Of a stretch of 64,000 nucleotides of DNA, positions 11,481 through 23,830 are shown in pieces. Each line of letters starts with the position of its first letter. Position 1 is the stretch's first letter. Both the position numbers and the translations under genes were made by a program. Under the pieces are notes generated by a model that did not search any database, was not told the origin of the DNA, and saw only the letters and a list, made by a program, of their open reading frames with translations. Source of the DNA: Epiperipatus broadwayi (lineage: Eukaryota; Onychophora; Udeonychophora; Euonychophora; Peripatidae); assembly GCA_028023455.1 (NCBI GenBank), contig JAQFVV010012510.1, forward strand, positions 3,263,420 through 3,327,419, in the 5' to 3' direction.

Positions 11481-13565
11481 TATATTTATTGTCATGAATA
11501 GGTATATGCTAAAAAACCGCCGTTTAAGTAAATTTGATAATATATGTGTATGTGTGAACATTTTCCCAGTGTTTCTCAACTATTTTAGAGTAGTTAAACA
11601 GTTTTCCATGACTGTGATCTAAGGTTTAAATCAGGATTAAATAAAACGGATTTTTTTCAAATTCCAAATTGAATTAAGATTTAGTCATTATAGTCCGCAT
11701 TCAAAATTGGTTGAACATAGGAAAAGAATAAAACAAAGATGAAAACTTGCCCCAACCGTCACCAGCTAACAGTCTTCTTTTTTTTTTTTTTTGCGGGGAG
11801 GGGGGTCTATTGGAGAGATCTTTCTCCTGTGATGTGTTATTCCAGCCGACTATTAAAACATTGAAAGATAAACTAGAATAGCTGCTTAGAGTTGCTAATT
11901 TATAACAAAGCAGCTTCTCTAGAAAGTGACTTGTTATTTACTAAAAATTTATGTTAGAATTTTATTCAGGGAACCGTCTTAGATAATCATAGTGTGAGGT
12001 ATTTGAATGCCTAAAAAATTATATTTTATTATTTATAAAAAAAAAAAAAAAATCGGAGGGCCAAAAAATTGTATCAAAATCATATATTTATTGAAGTATA
12101 GAGAGTTTTGCCAGTTTTAATGACGTCAGTAATATTGAGACACATTTAATTATGCAAAAACTTATATTTTATTCCTCTACATTTAATGAATATTCGATAA
12201 AAAAATTAAGTTGTAATGTTACTTTATGGGAAAGATATTTTGGTATTAAAACAAAATCAATACAACATCCTTCTAAAAATAATTGCTATTGTTATTCGTT
12301 TTGGAAGAAGAAATTCTTTTAATAAAAAGAATAATGATGTTAGTAATTATTTATATATTATTGTAGTTAAGTTATTTACCAATCCATTATCTTGATGTTT
12401 GGTTTTAATACCATTTATTCGAAAGCATATATGCATAAGTGAATTGATTGATGATATATTTATTTGTTAAAATGCGTTTTAAATAAGTATACAAATAGAT
12501 TTTTTATTACGTTACGAAATTATATTTCAGATTTTTCACACCAGGAAACAACTGTTTTTATTCAAATAGAAATTTTTATTTCTTATATGTTGTGCATCTT
12601 GGGTCTTTTAATAACTGTTATTGTAGAATTCATACAAAAAAAATATTGTTTGACTTTCAAAAATATAAAATTATCAAGTATTTGATTTTCTGAAATATGC
12701 GTGACAGTCTCATTCAAATTTGTAATGAATTAATACGTTTGTGTAACGTAATATTTTGTTGATTCAAAATTACAATGATTACCTGAAGTATTACTTTAAA
12801 TTTCTTTAATGAAAGTTTTTTATAGCATTTTTATCAAAATAAAAGTTACAAATTATTATTATGTTAAATAATTGTTTTGATATAAAAGTTAACATAAATT
12901 TGCAACAGTAAATATTAAAAATTATTTATTAAACTAAGATTATCCCCTAAAAACCCACTACTGTTCATAGGTTGTACTGTAATATTAAAAGCAAAAATGT
13001 ATAGAAGGGAATAGTGCTAATTCTTTAACAATTCATACATATAGTTGAGGAATTACAAATAAAGCTATAAATAAAAGGTGCAATATGGGAGACGGAAATT
13101 ATGTATATACATGGATTAAGAATGTTTTTAAATGTGTGTAGTGGGTAAATTAAAAAACATGAAATTAGAAAGATTAGAATATATTACAAAGAATGAGAAA
13201 TAGAGGAGTATGTGGATTAATTAGGAAATATTGCAGTAAATAAGAAAAAAGTTTTTTTCAATAAATATAGAAAAGAGGAATCGTGGTAGTAATATCAAAT
13301 AACATATCAAACTGCATTGACAGTGTTGAGAAGATGAACAAGTATTTATTAGAACGAGATAAAATGAAATAGACTGATATGAACAGTAGCAAAATAGTGA
13401 ACAAAAGTTTTTTTAACAATATTTAAATCTATTTAAAAAGTTTAGATAGTGACATGTGATCCGTGTGTGCAAGGTAATCAGTGTTTCCATTTCTTCCATG
13501 AAAAAATGACAAAACCAAGCATTTATTTATTATAAATGATTACTGAATGTTACATAATTGCTACT
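11481..13565. other. Intron sequence, nothing recognised
   Basis: A/T-rich, with homopolymer tracts at about 11778-11792 (T) and 12038-12052 (A). No conserved domain or repeat family recognised. Confidence 0.4.
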
Positions 13566-13577
13566 TCCAAATTGCAT

Positions 13578-14015
13578 AGAGGCAAAACTCTCCATATAGT
13601 AGGGCAACTCAGTGCAACCCAGAGTAATCAATGGATTCAGGAAGATTTTTTGCATAAAATCTCTATCTAATGATTATTCTGACTTCCACCGAGTGGTGGT
13701 ACTATGTGGAGAGTTTTGCTTCTGGGTAAACAGCTTGTGTAAGTATATAAGAATGGTGATCATGTGATGTTTAGTGGTTTTTACTTCCAAACTGATGTGC
13801 TCTGATAATATTTTCTCCGATTGCTGCACTTTGGTCTCATGAATGCAACTAACTACAATCAAATCCATATAGTTATTCCATAGTTTAATATCAAACTAGT
13901 CTGGGGATATTGGATGAGTTGGCATTAGATAGGGATTTTATGCAGGCATCCATTGATTACTCTGATTGTCACAGGGTGGCACTACTGTATGGAGAGAGTT
14001 TTGCCTTGTTTAATC
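13578..14015. repeat. PAL-1 repeat, rearranged
   Basis: 13578-13735 is a short fold-back with ggcaaaactctccatatagt and a complement ending ggagagttttgcttctgg, followed by the family tail atggtgatcatgtgatgttt. 13893-14012 is a second right half (actagtctggggatattgga to gagagttttgcc). It may be two insertions or one broken copy. Confidence 0.65.
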
Positions 14016-14670
14016 ATGCAATGATATTAGTTTAAAGATATTGGTACTAGTGTGTCCTTTTTTCTCCTATGGTAGCAATTGAAAAGTTGCAACCACAATA
14101 TAATATAGTATAAGGGTAACATAACACTAGTTTGGAACCGCTCTAATCTGAATACCTTATTCAATGCAATACAATACAGTTTTTATTGCTATTCAAATAT
14201 TATTTAAAATATTTTTTTAAAGTTGTCATATGTTAGCCAAAGGTATTTCAATCTGCTCTTTACTTCTTATTGTATATAAAAAGTGAGCAAATCTATCAAT
14301 AAATGTTGCATAATTGATTCTTAATACTAAGATCGATTGAGTTCTCTTGAGTCTTATTGATAAAGAAACTATAAAAAAATTAGGAAGGTCAAAATCATAA
14401 ATGATAATGAAAATTAAATACTGTTTTCAGCATTTCAATAGTACCTGCTTTTAATGATTTAAAGAATTTGTTTAAAGCTCAAAATTTTTGAAATAAAATC
14501 ATGATAAAATATATATTAGTATGATGTATTTAAATTTTATGAGATATAGTTTTGCCATGTCAGATATATAACTACAAAAGAAAGAAATAGAAGATAAAGA
14601 TCATAATTAAAATTGAATCAAAAGTATTGTATTTCTAACATCAGGATTAATTGAATTTATTAGGAACATG
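14016..14670. other. Intron sequence, nothing recognised
   Basis: No supported feature; A/T-rich. Confidence 0.35.
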
Positions 14671-15520
14671 TTATAGTCCTCCCTTCCCTCAGAAGTGGAC
14701 TATTCCAGATTCTTGCTTAACCTGATCAGATAAAGAAGGAATCTGGAATAGTCCATTTCTGAGGGAAGCGCCAAAAATCAATTGGTTTGGGCAGTATTTA
14801 CACTCCCATTTTTTTTTTTACAGCCATAGGGAAAGTTCCCATTTTTTCCCCAGCCATGGGGAATTGTTTTGTCTGACTGTGCCAAAAATATATTGTGTTT
14901 GATCTGGATTACAAACTCAACTTACAGAAAAATAATACAAACACCTGAGTTACAATTAATATAATCTTTATTATATCTACAAATATATATAATACAAGAG
15001 AATATATACAATACTGAATATTATAGATTAATATAAACTCTGGGCTCTGCATCTTGTGATCCTACCACTTCCAGCTACACCTGATAGCTTGTCTCATGGG
15101 TAGGAAGTATGACTTCTGGCTATACGAGACAGCTTGCTTCAAGTCAACAGTAGTCTTAGCAGTGCCTGTTCCCTCTGTGGACTTGCCTAACTGCGTGGAC
15201 AAATAGCAATATTGCTATCATGGGAATGCGTACGCTGTTCAGGTTAGCAGAGCTTCTCTGGGAAAATGCATACTATCTTTGTAGGTTAGACAGACTTTCT
15301 TCCCCTGTTCTCATAAAAGGCTGACTATTTATAGCCAGATCCCTGACCTTACTGAAAACACTCAGATTCAGTGAGCATTATTGTTTATTGGCCTATACTA
15401 ATCATTGGCTATGTGTTTAGCTGTACATTAGCCTATTGGCCAGCTGCAAACAATGCTTAAACCAATCGGATAAAAAAGGAATCTGGAATAGTCTACATCT
15501 GAAGGAAGTGAGAACTATAA
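14671..15520. mobile_element. Non-autonomous DNA-transposon-like element, 0.85 kb
   Basis: The ends are complementary: ttatagtcctcccttccctc at the left and aaggaagtgagaactataa at the right. Inside, the stretch actattccagattc recurs in inverted orientation at both ends, and the left end folds into its own stem (about 14688-14763). The middle (15040-15480) is clearly richer in G+C than its surroundings and has no long open frame. Superfamily not assigned; the duplication could be TA or TTATAG/CTATAA. Confidence 0.55.
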
Positions 15521-16579
15521 CAAAACAATTAGAGATTAAATAAAAAAATAGTTTGTTAAGAGGTAAAGAAAAGAGAAAAATGTAATGTGACCTTTAATAT
15601 TAAGTAACATATTAGGCTGTGGAGAAAGTGTTAATATTATGAACAAATATCTATTAATAGAAAAGGGATAAAATGGAATAGATTGATAAAATAAGCATGT
15701 AGGAAGTATAAATTAAATGTTGATACAAATGGAGGGTTCAAATTGGTCATCTCCAACTTCCAATCTCCAAATGAATTCGGCCAAAGTATGACTTCAAATG
15801 CTGCTGCATTTCTGTTATCAATTTCTGGAGTTATCATATTTTTAATTCAGACTGCCAATACATATTTATTTTAAATTAATATTTTACATGAAGATTTATA
15901 ATAAAAAAATAATAGTTAATAAAAGTTGAGAAATATATTACTCAGTAAAAATAGTATTAATTCAATTTTTTCCTTACGTAATTTATTTGCTCACATTGAA
16001 AAATGAATTTATTTACTCTGCCTTCTATTGAAAGATTGTGGTATTCTTTCAAAAGAAAGGATGCTGTATCAATGAAATCATGAAATGCTCTACTTTGGTT
16101 TGTGTATTTCCGGAATCTAAATTATAAATATTTTGCCTATTCATTTTAAAATGAAATTTAAAAGCAAAATGACTCCAGATAATAGGAAAGTATCTATAAA
16201 TAAAATTTGAATACTAAAGCAATATTAAAAAGACTAGTTAAGAAAGATCGAAGTATTATTAAAAGGAAATTAATTGGAAAATTAGGAAAGTAGAAAGATA
16301 AGGGAAGAAGAAATTTTGAATGCATATAAAACTGAAATAAAAACAAAATTAATTGTTCACTTTTTTTAGAATTTTGAATAACTATAAGATAAGGATACAA
16401 TATTATATAGAAATGAAATAAAAAATTTAATAGAGATCAGAAAAAAATATCATGTTCTCATTAAAATAGAAATTATAGAGAAAATAATAAATATGAAATG
16501 CAAGAAGAGAAGTAATAAAATGGATTAAAAAGATAACAAACTTTTGATATATATCTGAAAGTTGGAAGTTAAACTATAA
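15521..16579. other. Intron sequence, nothing recognised
   Basis: A/T-rich. Open frames on the - strand at 15637-15837 and 16194-16400 have no recognisable domain. Confidence 0.35.
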
Positions 16580-16930
16580 TTATTTATTAAAAATCAGGAT
16601 AAAATAAATCAGAAAATGTGGTAAAATTAAATATAATGTACAAGTTGTTTTTGTATATTATTAAAGATAGAATTATACAGTGGATGGAAAATCAAAGAAT
16701 TATATTGTAAATGCAAAATGGATTTAAAAATAATAAAAAGGTAGTGAGTAATCTTATTTGAATAATAGAAGTGGAATATAAATTATTTGAAGTTGCTTTC
16801 GTAGCATTTTTTAGATAATTGAAATTTATAATAGTTTTCTAATTAAAAAAAAAAGGCTTAAAATTTTAAAAATATGAATATGAATGTAATTGTAAGTACA
16901 TTTATAAAAGTTATTATGCATAGAAAAAAG
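16580..16930 (+). pseudogene. Decayed LINE reverse-transcriptase fragment
   Basis: A broken frame reads approximately LWMENQRII (from 16680) and MQNGFKNNKKVVSNLI (16712-16760), then VAFVAFFR. This matches the conserved block of jockey/CR1-like reverse transcriptases around QNGFRKGRS..DNLI and the palm strand that follows. Stops and frameshifts are frequent. Only the N-terminal palm is visible. Confidence 0.5.
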
Positions 16931-17600
16931 AGAAATGAAACTAAATTACTTCGTGTGTGTGTGTGCTTAATTTAACAACAATATATATATATTAATCGTT
17001 AACTGAGATTCGTTTAAATTTTATATCTCGGTTAGGTATAATCATTAGTTTAATGAATGATTAGTGGGTGATAATCATTTATGTATTTGTCTAGAATGAA
17101 TTGTGTCAAAGTTGTAAATGAAGTATGTTTGACATTTGTAACTTTGATAAATACTGAACATATGATAAACTTATATATGAAAGATTATGACCTGGGTTAA
17201 CTGATGAGTGCTAGTTTAGCATGAAATGCATCTTGCGTATCACTTGTCTTTTAAGATATCTTTATTGATATATTTCAAAAATGTGCAATGGAGTGGAAGT
17301 TATTAAGTGCATCTATAAAAGATATTACACATGAAAAAAGGTAAATAAAGTTGTATTATTCCATGTGTGTGTGTGTGTTTAATTAAAAAAAAACCAGATA
17401 TATTAATTTTCAATTGAGATTTAAACTCTATATCTGGGTTAAGGATAATATCTAGTTTAATAAATGATTAGCAATAACCATTACTATATTTATCTAGAGT
17501 GGATCATGTCAAAATTGTGGGTTGAGTAAGTTTATCACTTGTAAATCAAAATGTAACAATCTACTATCGATAAATATTGAACATATGTTTCAAAAATGTA
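16880..17600. repeat. Tandem duplication, about 0.4-kb unit
   Basis: 16890-17165 and 17300-17590 share tataaaagttattatgcata-like and tataaaagatattacacatg-like starts, a (gt)n stretch, aactgagattcgtttaaattt-like sequence, and an end like taaatactgaacatatg. A third partial start lies at about 17585-17640. The arms have diverged, so the duplication is old. Confidence 0.55.
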
Positions 17601-18320
17601 TGGTGGAGTGAAGGTTATTAATTACATTAATAAGTGTTTGTCAATAATAGGTTTAGAGTCAATGAAAGATAAAAATTAAAATAGGTCAAAGTTGAATATA
17701 TTTTTGTATTCAGGCAGGATTATTATATACTGTATAATTTTGGATAATAAATGATAATTAGTGAAGATGACCGAGTATTGGAGAAGAATATAATCTAAAA
17801 ATATTTTACTACATATAATATATATATTAAAAAGGCCTTTTGCTCCACCATCCAGCATTATTGAGGGAACTGCAAAAACCATTATTCAGTAGACAGTAAG
17901 TGCTTTTTATCTTGTTTTTTTTCTCTAAGTTGTTCATTTTCTCATTAATGATTGGTTGGTTAGTCATATGGCCTATGGTAAGTCTACCTAAAAAAATGCC
18001 CGGGTTTGCCATGGGTATACATTAATCACTATACGTTAGTCCTATATATGTGATGTATCTAGTTAATGTATGACAATGATTAGAGCAATTACTTTTTTAT
18101 TATTGCATGTCAGTAATAGTTAGTACTAACTTTATCCTACTCACAAGGCAAGCTAAATGTAATTTTCTAAAAGCTTCAGTCCATTAGTATAGATTTTTTG
18201 ATTATTATTATTATTATTACTATTTTCATTTTTCTGAGGCTGCTGTTGGTTTAATTAAGTCATGCTATCATAGCATAGATGTTTTATTTTAAATATCCTA
18301 AAATTTTTGTTTCATCATCA

Positions 18321-18853
18321 TCAACCATTATCAATCCACTGCAGGATGAAGGTCTCTCCAAGTTTAATCCATCTTCTCTGATCTTTATCTTCTCTTCTCC
18401 ACATCACCCCTGCATACCTTTTTATTTCATCCATCCATCTCACATGTGGTCTCTTTCTAGGTCTTTTGCAATTTCTTGGAATCCGGTTTAAGATTTCAAT
18501 TGTCCATCTATTATCATCTCTTCTAACAATATATCCAGCCCAACTCCACTTCAATCTTTTAATTTTTCAATCAGGTCAGTAACACCTGTTTGTTCTCTTA
18601 CCCATACATTGTGTTTTCGATCTCTTCTTGTTACTCCCAACATGCATCTCTCCATACTTCTTTGAGTGGTCTGGAGTCTCTGTATTGCTCTTCTATTAAG
18701 TGTCCAAGTCTCAGATCCATAAGTAAGAACTGGTAAAACACATTTGTTAAAAACCTTCCTTTTCAAACACATAGGCATATTTCCTTTTAGTATCAAGTTA
18801 TTTCTACCAAAAGCACTCCAACCAAGTTTAATTCTATGATTAATTTCATCCAT
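18321..18853 (-). pseudogene. RTE C-terminal region, two frames
   Basis: Two overlapping frames encode the end of the RTE polymerase. 18551-18853 has NHRIKLGWSAFGR and VLPVLTYGSETWTL, and 18321-18554 has WSWAGYIVRRDDNRWTIEIL, then KRPHVRWMDEIKRYAGV and a final LQWIDNG. A shift of about 1 nt near 18555 separates them: in the intact order, the EKLK end continues as RLKWSWAG. The region is typical of the post-RT portion of RTE proteins. Confidence 0.75.
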
Positions 18854-20079
18854 TATGTTTCCATCTGTATTAATAATCTGACCAAGAAGTATTTGTAACT
18901 GTTAACTTCTTCTAATTCATCATAATCAATCTTTATTTTCATATTTTGAGCAAATCGATTAAACATTACTTTAGTCTTTTTAACATTTATCTTTAGTCCT
19001 ACTTTCCTACTTTCATCTGATAACTCCTGCAACATTTCCTGCAGCTCTAAAGCATTATTTGCAAAAACAACTACATCATCTGCAAAATCTAAATGACTTA
19101 AATAATCTCCATTTACTTTCACTCCTTTAGCTTCCCATTTTAATCCACAAAATACTTCTTGCAGCACTGCTGTAAAAAGTTTTGGAGATATGGAGTCACC
19201 CTGTCTTACACTCTTCTCAATGTTGACTTTCCCAGTATCATTATGTAATCTAATTGTTGCTGTTGCATTTTTATAAATATTCTTTAAAATATGACAATAT
19301 CCTGGATCTATACCTTGATGATCCAATGCTTTAATCACTGAAGAAATGTTTATAGAATCAAATGCCTTTTCATAATCTACAAATCCAAAGCATAATGGCA
19401 ACTCATATTCATTTGTCCTTTCTATAACTTCTCTCAATACCTGGATATGATCTACTGTACTAAAACCACTTTTAAATCCAGCTTGTTCTCTTGGTTGGTG
19501 GAAATCCAATGTTCTCTGTAGATGAGTTGTAATTATCTTGGTAAAAATTTTGTATAAAACTGATAAAAGGCTGATAGGTCTGTAATTTCTAATATCTTCT
19601 TTATCACCTTTTTTAAATATTAATATTATTACTGCATTCTTCCAATCATCTGGTACATCTTTATCATTTAGACATTTGGTATATAACTTTGCTAAAAAAA
19701 ATTCTATTTCTTCACCTGCTTCTTTTAATATATCAATTATAATTCCATCATTACCTGGAGCCTTTCCTTTCTTCATACATTTAATTGCATGTCTCACTTC
19801 TTCATTTAAAATTCTGGGCAATTCGGAAGATGTAATAGATATAGGAGGTACTTGTTCTTTATTACTATATAATTCTTGATAAAAGTCTTCTACCCATTTC
19901 ATGATGTCATATCTCTTTTTAGTAATAATTCCATCTTTTTTTCTTATTGCAGATATAAATTTCCTACCAATACCAAAATGTTGTTTTACATTCTTGAGAC
20001 TTTTATTTTCTTCTACAGCTTTCCTTGCTAGTTCACAGTTATACTTTCTTATATCATTTTCAACTCTTTTCCATACCAT
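18853..20079 (-). pseudogene. RTE reverse transcriptase
   Basis: This 408-residue frame would copy LINE RNA at the target. Motifs visible are GKAPGNDGI (about 105-113), KKGDKEDIRNYRPISLL (about 156-172), FVDYEKAFDSI (about 233-243), SVRQGDSISP (about 290-299) and the catalytic FADD (about 332-335). All expected catalytic aspartates are present. The frame is lost just after NSYKY by a shift of about 2 nt near 18895. Upstream it reads straight on, in the same frame, into the endonuclease across a single TAA, so the two frames were one protein. Confidence 0.85.
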
Positions 20080-20124
20080 TTTACAAAATTCGAGATATTC
20101 AATCCTTTTTAATGCATCATTTTT

Positions 20125-21279
20125 TTATATCTTCATATTCCTTCTTTTCTTCATAAATTCTCTAGTCTCAGTAGAAATTTTATTGGTCAATTGCTGCTTT
20201 TTTCTACCAGCTATCTTTGTTGCAGTTTTTAAAAGTGTATCAGTTATTTTCATATTAATTTCATTCAAATCTGAATCATGTTCAAAATCTACTAATACTT
20301 GAAACCGATTTGTAAGTTCTAATTTAAATTCATTAGAATGTTTCTGAAGATTAGGAATATCAACTGTAAATATTGTTTTTCTTAATAATTTTTGTCTCTC
20401 TAGTTTTGCATTAACACGTATCTTACATCTTACTAATCGATGATCACTTCCTGTGTTAAATTTATTAAGAACATTACAATCTTGAAATATGTATTTTCTG
20501 TTAGTCAAAATATAATCCAATTCTGCTGTACCTTCATTTGGATGCTTCCATGTCCATTTCCTTTTAACATTTTTCTCAAAAAAAGAATTCATAATATAAA
20601 GTTTTTCTTTTTCTGCAAACTCCACAAGTCTATGTCCTCTCTCATTTCTATTACCATAACCAAAATTACCTACAGCACTTTCATCTTTCATTTGTTTACC
20701 AATTCTAGCATTAAAGTCTCCCATAACAATTTTAAAATGTTGTTTACTCTGATCAAAAGCCTTTTGTACATCCATATAAAAATCTTCTACTACTTCATCA
20801 CTATGAGAACTTGTTGGGGCATAAACCTGAATTATCTGCATTTGGTATCTGCTATTAAGTTGTATAACTAATCTTGCCACTCTGTCTGATACACCATCAA
20901 TCTCCACAATGTTGTTCTTCCACTTTTTATTTATAATGAATCCTACTCCACTTGTATTTCCAATATTTGTGCCTTTATAATAGAGTACATGTCCACTTTT
21001 TAAATCAATTGTCTCTTCACCTTTTCTTCTAACTTCACAAAGTCCAATAATGTCCCATTTAATATAAGACAGTTCTTCTTCTAATTCTTGCAATCTTCCT
21101 TCACTTGAAAGTGATCTGCAGTTGTAAGTACCTAAATAAAAAGTCATCATCAAATGGCAGCCTGGGTCTGCAATCAGGGGATTCTTAGCACCCTCTGCCT
21201 TCAGCCACCAACCGCTGCCTTGGTTGGTGACTTTACAGCCTCCTGGGAATAAGGGCCATGATTTATTTTTGTCTGTCAT
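20125..21279 (-). pseudogene. RTE AP-like endonuclease
   Basis: This 384-residue frame is an apurinic-like endonuclease, which nicks the target DNA for retroposition. Catalytic-site motifs are intact: YNCRSL with N53, the CEVR block with E82, YAPT near 153, GDFNAR with D188 and N190, LDYIL with D255, and SDH at 278-280. It ends with a TAA that falls inside a lysine-rich linker (KRRNMKI, then KNDALKR). The next 45 nt stay open in the same frame up to the reverse transcriptase. The leader is non-coding, and a related leader is seen at 43430-43850. Confidence 0.85.
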
Positions 21280-21717
21280 AATTGTATATATCTATTGGGG
21301 AAAATATCATTTACACAAACATTCATTCTGCCTTATCAGGCAACTGAGAAGAAAGACTGTGGTGTTTTTTGATCTTAAACTCAGAGGTAAGAAGCCAATA
21401 AACTCACTACGCTGGCTAATGCATGTTGGTGAGCAGCCCATCCATGTTTGTATACTATATAATAATCACATAGTAATAACAGCTGCAATGACAAGAACGT
21501 ATGGAGTGGACATTAGGAATTTGCACTGCTTGGTACCTTTAAGGCCTCCAAGAGGAATCAAAGGGTTTCCTTTCATTTAATAGCAAACTCCTTTCTGCAG
21601 CCAATTTTTGTTTATTAGCAATTTATTCTAAATACTGATCCCATTACTCCAGAATCAGATTTAAATATATCATGATATGACTGACAGTTTATGCTTTTTT
21701 ATATAAATATACTTCTT

Positions 21718-21940
21718 ATTAAAAGGTTGCCTTGATAACAGTTTGAGATTGTTGATTGTTATTGATATTGTGATTATCTAAGTGTTGATAGCAATAACAA
21801 TCAACAATTTCAAACTGTTGTCAAGGCAATCTCCTTTATTGTTAAAAGAATGTTGCTTTGACAACATTTTGAAATTGTTAATTGTTATTAATATTGGGAT
21901 TGTCTAAGTGTTGAGTGATTTTTAATGATTAAATATACAT
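21718..21940. repeat. Inverted pair of the tgccttgacaacagtttg repeat
   Basis: A left copy (ttgccttgataacagtttga) is followed by an inverted copy (tcaaactgttgtcaaggcaa) and a third direct copy (ttgctttgacaacattttga). The same family occurs at 9219-9670. Function and class unknown. Confidence 0.55.
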
Positions 21941-22239
21941 AGATTTTAGATATATAAATAATTTGAATTATGAGACATCTATATCATTTCAAATTAAAAT
22001 TTATTTGCATTATAAGCAAGACTTTTAGTTCACAATAATGCAAATCACCTTCCCCCATTTGTATTTCTTAGTGTAATGGTTTTAAAGTAAATTAATCATA
22101 TTTTTCATTAAATTAAATAGGTTAGTAATAGAGTACACATCAATTTCAATTTGAAAACGTATAGATGTTACATTGTTTATACTGTATTTTTTTAAACTTC
22201 ATTAAATTTGTTATGCATGTATATATACATTAGTTTCAG

Positions 22240-22304
22240 AAGCAACCAAACAGCAATATAAGGACAATATTCATTGGATTAAGGAAGCTGGAAAACATCA
22301 AATG
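22240..22304 (+). CDS. UROC1: Urocanase exon b (DNIHWIKEA)
   Basis: This 65-nt exon lies between tttagtttcag and gtaagt, both good splice sites. With the single base from exon a it encodes KATKQQYKDNIHWIKEAG, then KHQM. The block corresponds to QYLDNIRWIREAEKH in animal urocanases, just before VGSQARILY. It ends in phase 0, matching the next exon. It lies 15.8 kb from exon a. It is supported by the phase match on both sides and the family motif. Confidence 0.88.
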
Positions 22305-22399
22305 GTAAGTAGTTGTAACTATTTGTAAGTAGAGAAATGAAAGAATGAAATGATCAGTAGCTAGAAACTATGTGAAAGTTTATTACAATAAAAGATTAT

Positions 22400-22598
22400 A
22401 TGATCACCATCTCTTATACTAGCACATAACTGTTATTAAACAAGGCAAAACTCTCCATGCAGTAGTGCCTCTCTGTGTCAACCAGAGTAATCAATGGATG
22501 CCAGAAGGCTTGTGCATAAAATCCTTATGTAGTGCCTACTCATCCAAAATCCCCAGACTAGTTTGGCACTACTGTATGGAGCATTTTGCCTTGTTTAA
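22400..22598. mobile_element. PAL-1 copy with target-site duplication
   Basis: Short fold-back copy starting with the inverted family tail (tgatcaccatctcttat). It contains gcaaaactctccatgcagta and cagactagt, and ends ggagcattttgccttg. The flanks carry tacaataaaagattat (22384-22399) and tacaataaaaggattat (22599-22615), a duplication with one extra G. Confidence 0.7.
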
Positions 22599-22619
22599 TA
22601 CAATAAAAGGATTATGACT

Positions 22620-23229
22620 GAAGTGACCAATAAAACTAATCCATGTCCAGAATATAATCATCCGAGTTTTACTGAAAACAGTTATCACACATTTCTTTAC
22701 TTTTGCTTTAGCGTGAAAAAAAAAATTGAAAAAAATTAGATTTTTACTTTTTTCCTGTGAATCTTTCAGATTTAATTGTTTTAACTTAGCCTTTATATAT
22801 CATGTTTTTCATTTTAATATTTAAAAAAAAATTCATAGAAATTAATTTAATTGACAGTAATATGTCATTGTTTTTATAACATTATTATAAGTGATTACAA
22901 CTAATAAATTGGTCTCCAGTCAATTACAGAACTGGAAAAAATGGATTAAAAAAATAATCTTTTAACTAATAAAATAAACAAACCAATCACAAATTGCATG
23001 ATCCATTTTTACATGAAGATTTGTAATCATTATATTTCCTGAACAATTATTAACTTACCATCATATAATTGAAATTGTACATAGAAAGAACACCATAGCA
23101 ATTGAAATGGGATGTTGAGCTGCGTTTTGATGATCGAACAATTAGCCAATTACTGAGTTATCTATTCTGCTCAATATCAGTTTTGGCACTGTGAATCAAA
23201 TATCAAATTTTTAAATTTATTATAATAGA
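22620..23229. other. Intron sequence, nothing recognised
   Basis: No supported feature; A/T-rich. Confidence 0.35.
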
Positions 23230-23475
23230 ATAAAACAAATTTCACATTGTGTCTTACAGTACTTCAGACTGGCTTAGATATATAGAAAGACAAGTAAAGA
23301 AGAGGATGGACCACTCTTTTCTTGTAAAATTCTCTGCCTTGTGTACAGTTTGATTGCTATTCAAACAGCCATTATAACAACTGATTGGCTGTCAGATAAG
23401 TAATAAGTGTGGGAGGTTTGCAGCCTTTCAATTTAATTTCAATACTGTTTGCACTTTATAAAATAAATATTATTT
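23230..23475 (+). repeat. PAL-4 family, non-palindromic copy 1
   Basis: Contains cttcagactggcttagatat, ggaccactcttttcttgta, ctgattggctgtcagataag and gaggtttgcagcctttcaat, and ends tttataaaataaatattatt. Its 3' half matches the right half of the palindromic insertion at 62272-62463. Confidence 0.65.
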
Positions 23476-23599
23476 ATATATGTTACTGAAAGTTATAACA
23501 TCTAAAAACTACTGCGTAGTAAATCGTAGGATTTCGCACTATATGTTTGTAATTTAGACTCAGTGAGTTAAATGTAAAGATATTTAAAGCTTCATGCTT

Positions 23600-23830
23600 T
23601 CAAATCTAAATACTTCAGACTGGCTTAGATATATATAGAAAGACAAATAAAGAAAAGGGTGGACCACTCTTTTCTTGTAACATTCTCTGTCTTGAGTTAA
23701 CGGTTTGATCACTATTCAAAACAGTCATCATAACATCTGATTGGCTGTCAGATAAGTAATAAGCGCGGGAGGTTTGCAGCCTTTCAATACTGTCTGCACT
23801 TTATTAAATAAATATTATTGTGTCTTAAAC
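23600..23830 (+). repeat. PAL-4 family, non-palindromic copy 2
   Basis: Close copy of the preceding repeat, from acttcagactggcttagata to actttattaaataaatatta. It follows 0.13 kb further on in the same orientation, so the two may be a local duplication or the two ends of a longer element. Confidence 0.65.

Larger units (their letters stand above)
18313..21602 (-). mobile_element. Full-length RTE-type LINE (3.3 kb), antisense to the host gene
   Basis: The element runs from a 5' leader (21602 downward) through an AP-type endonuclease, a reverse transcriptase and the C-terminal region to a tgatgatgatga-type 3' tail at 18313. It is flanked by the 11-bp repeat aatttttgttt (18302-18312 and 21603-21613). 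The structure of about 3.3 kb with one EN-RT frame and a short-repeat tail is characteristic of the RTE clade. Coding capacity is broken by one in-frame stop (20125-20127) and two frameshifts (near 18895 and 18555). At least seven other fragments of this family occur in the window. Confidence 0.85.

Noticed and set aside
19676-20871. Open frames on the + strand (67, 133 and 143 codons)
   Set aside because: Antisense shadows of the RTE endonuclease and polymerase; composition is F/L/I-rich without domains.
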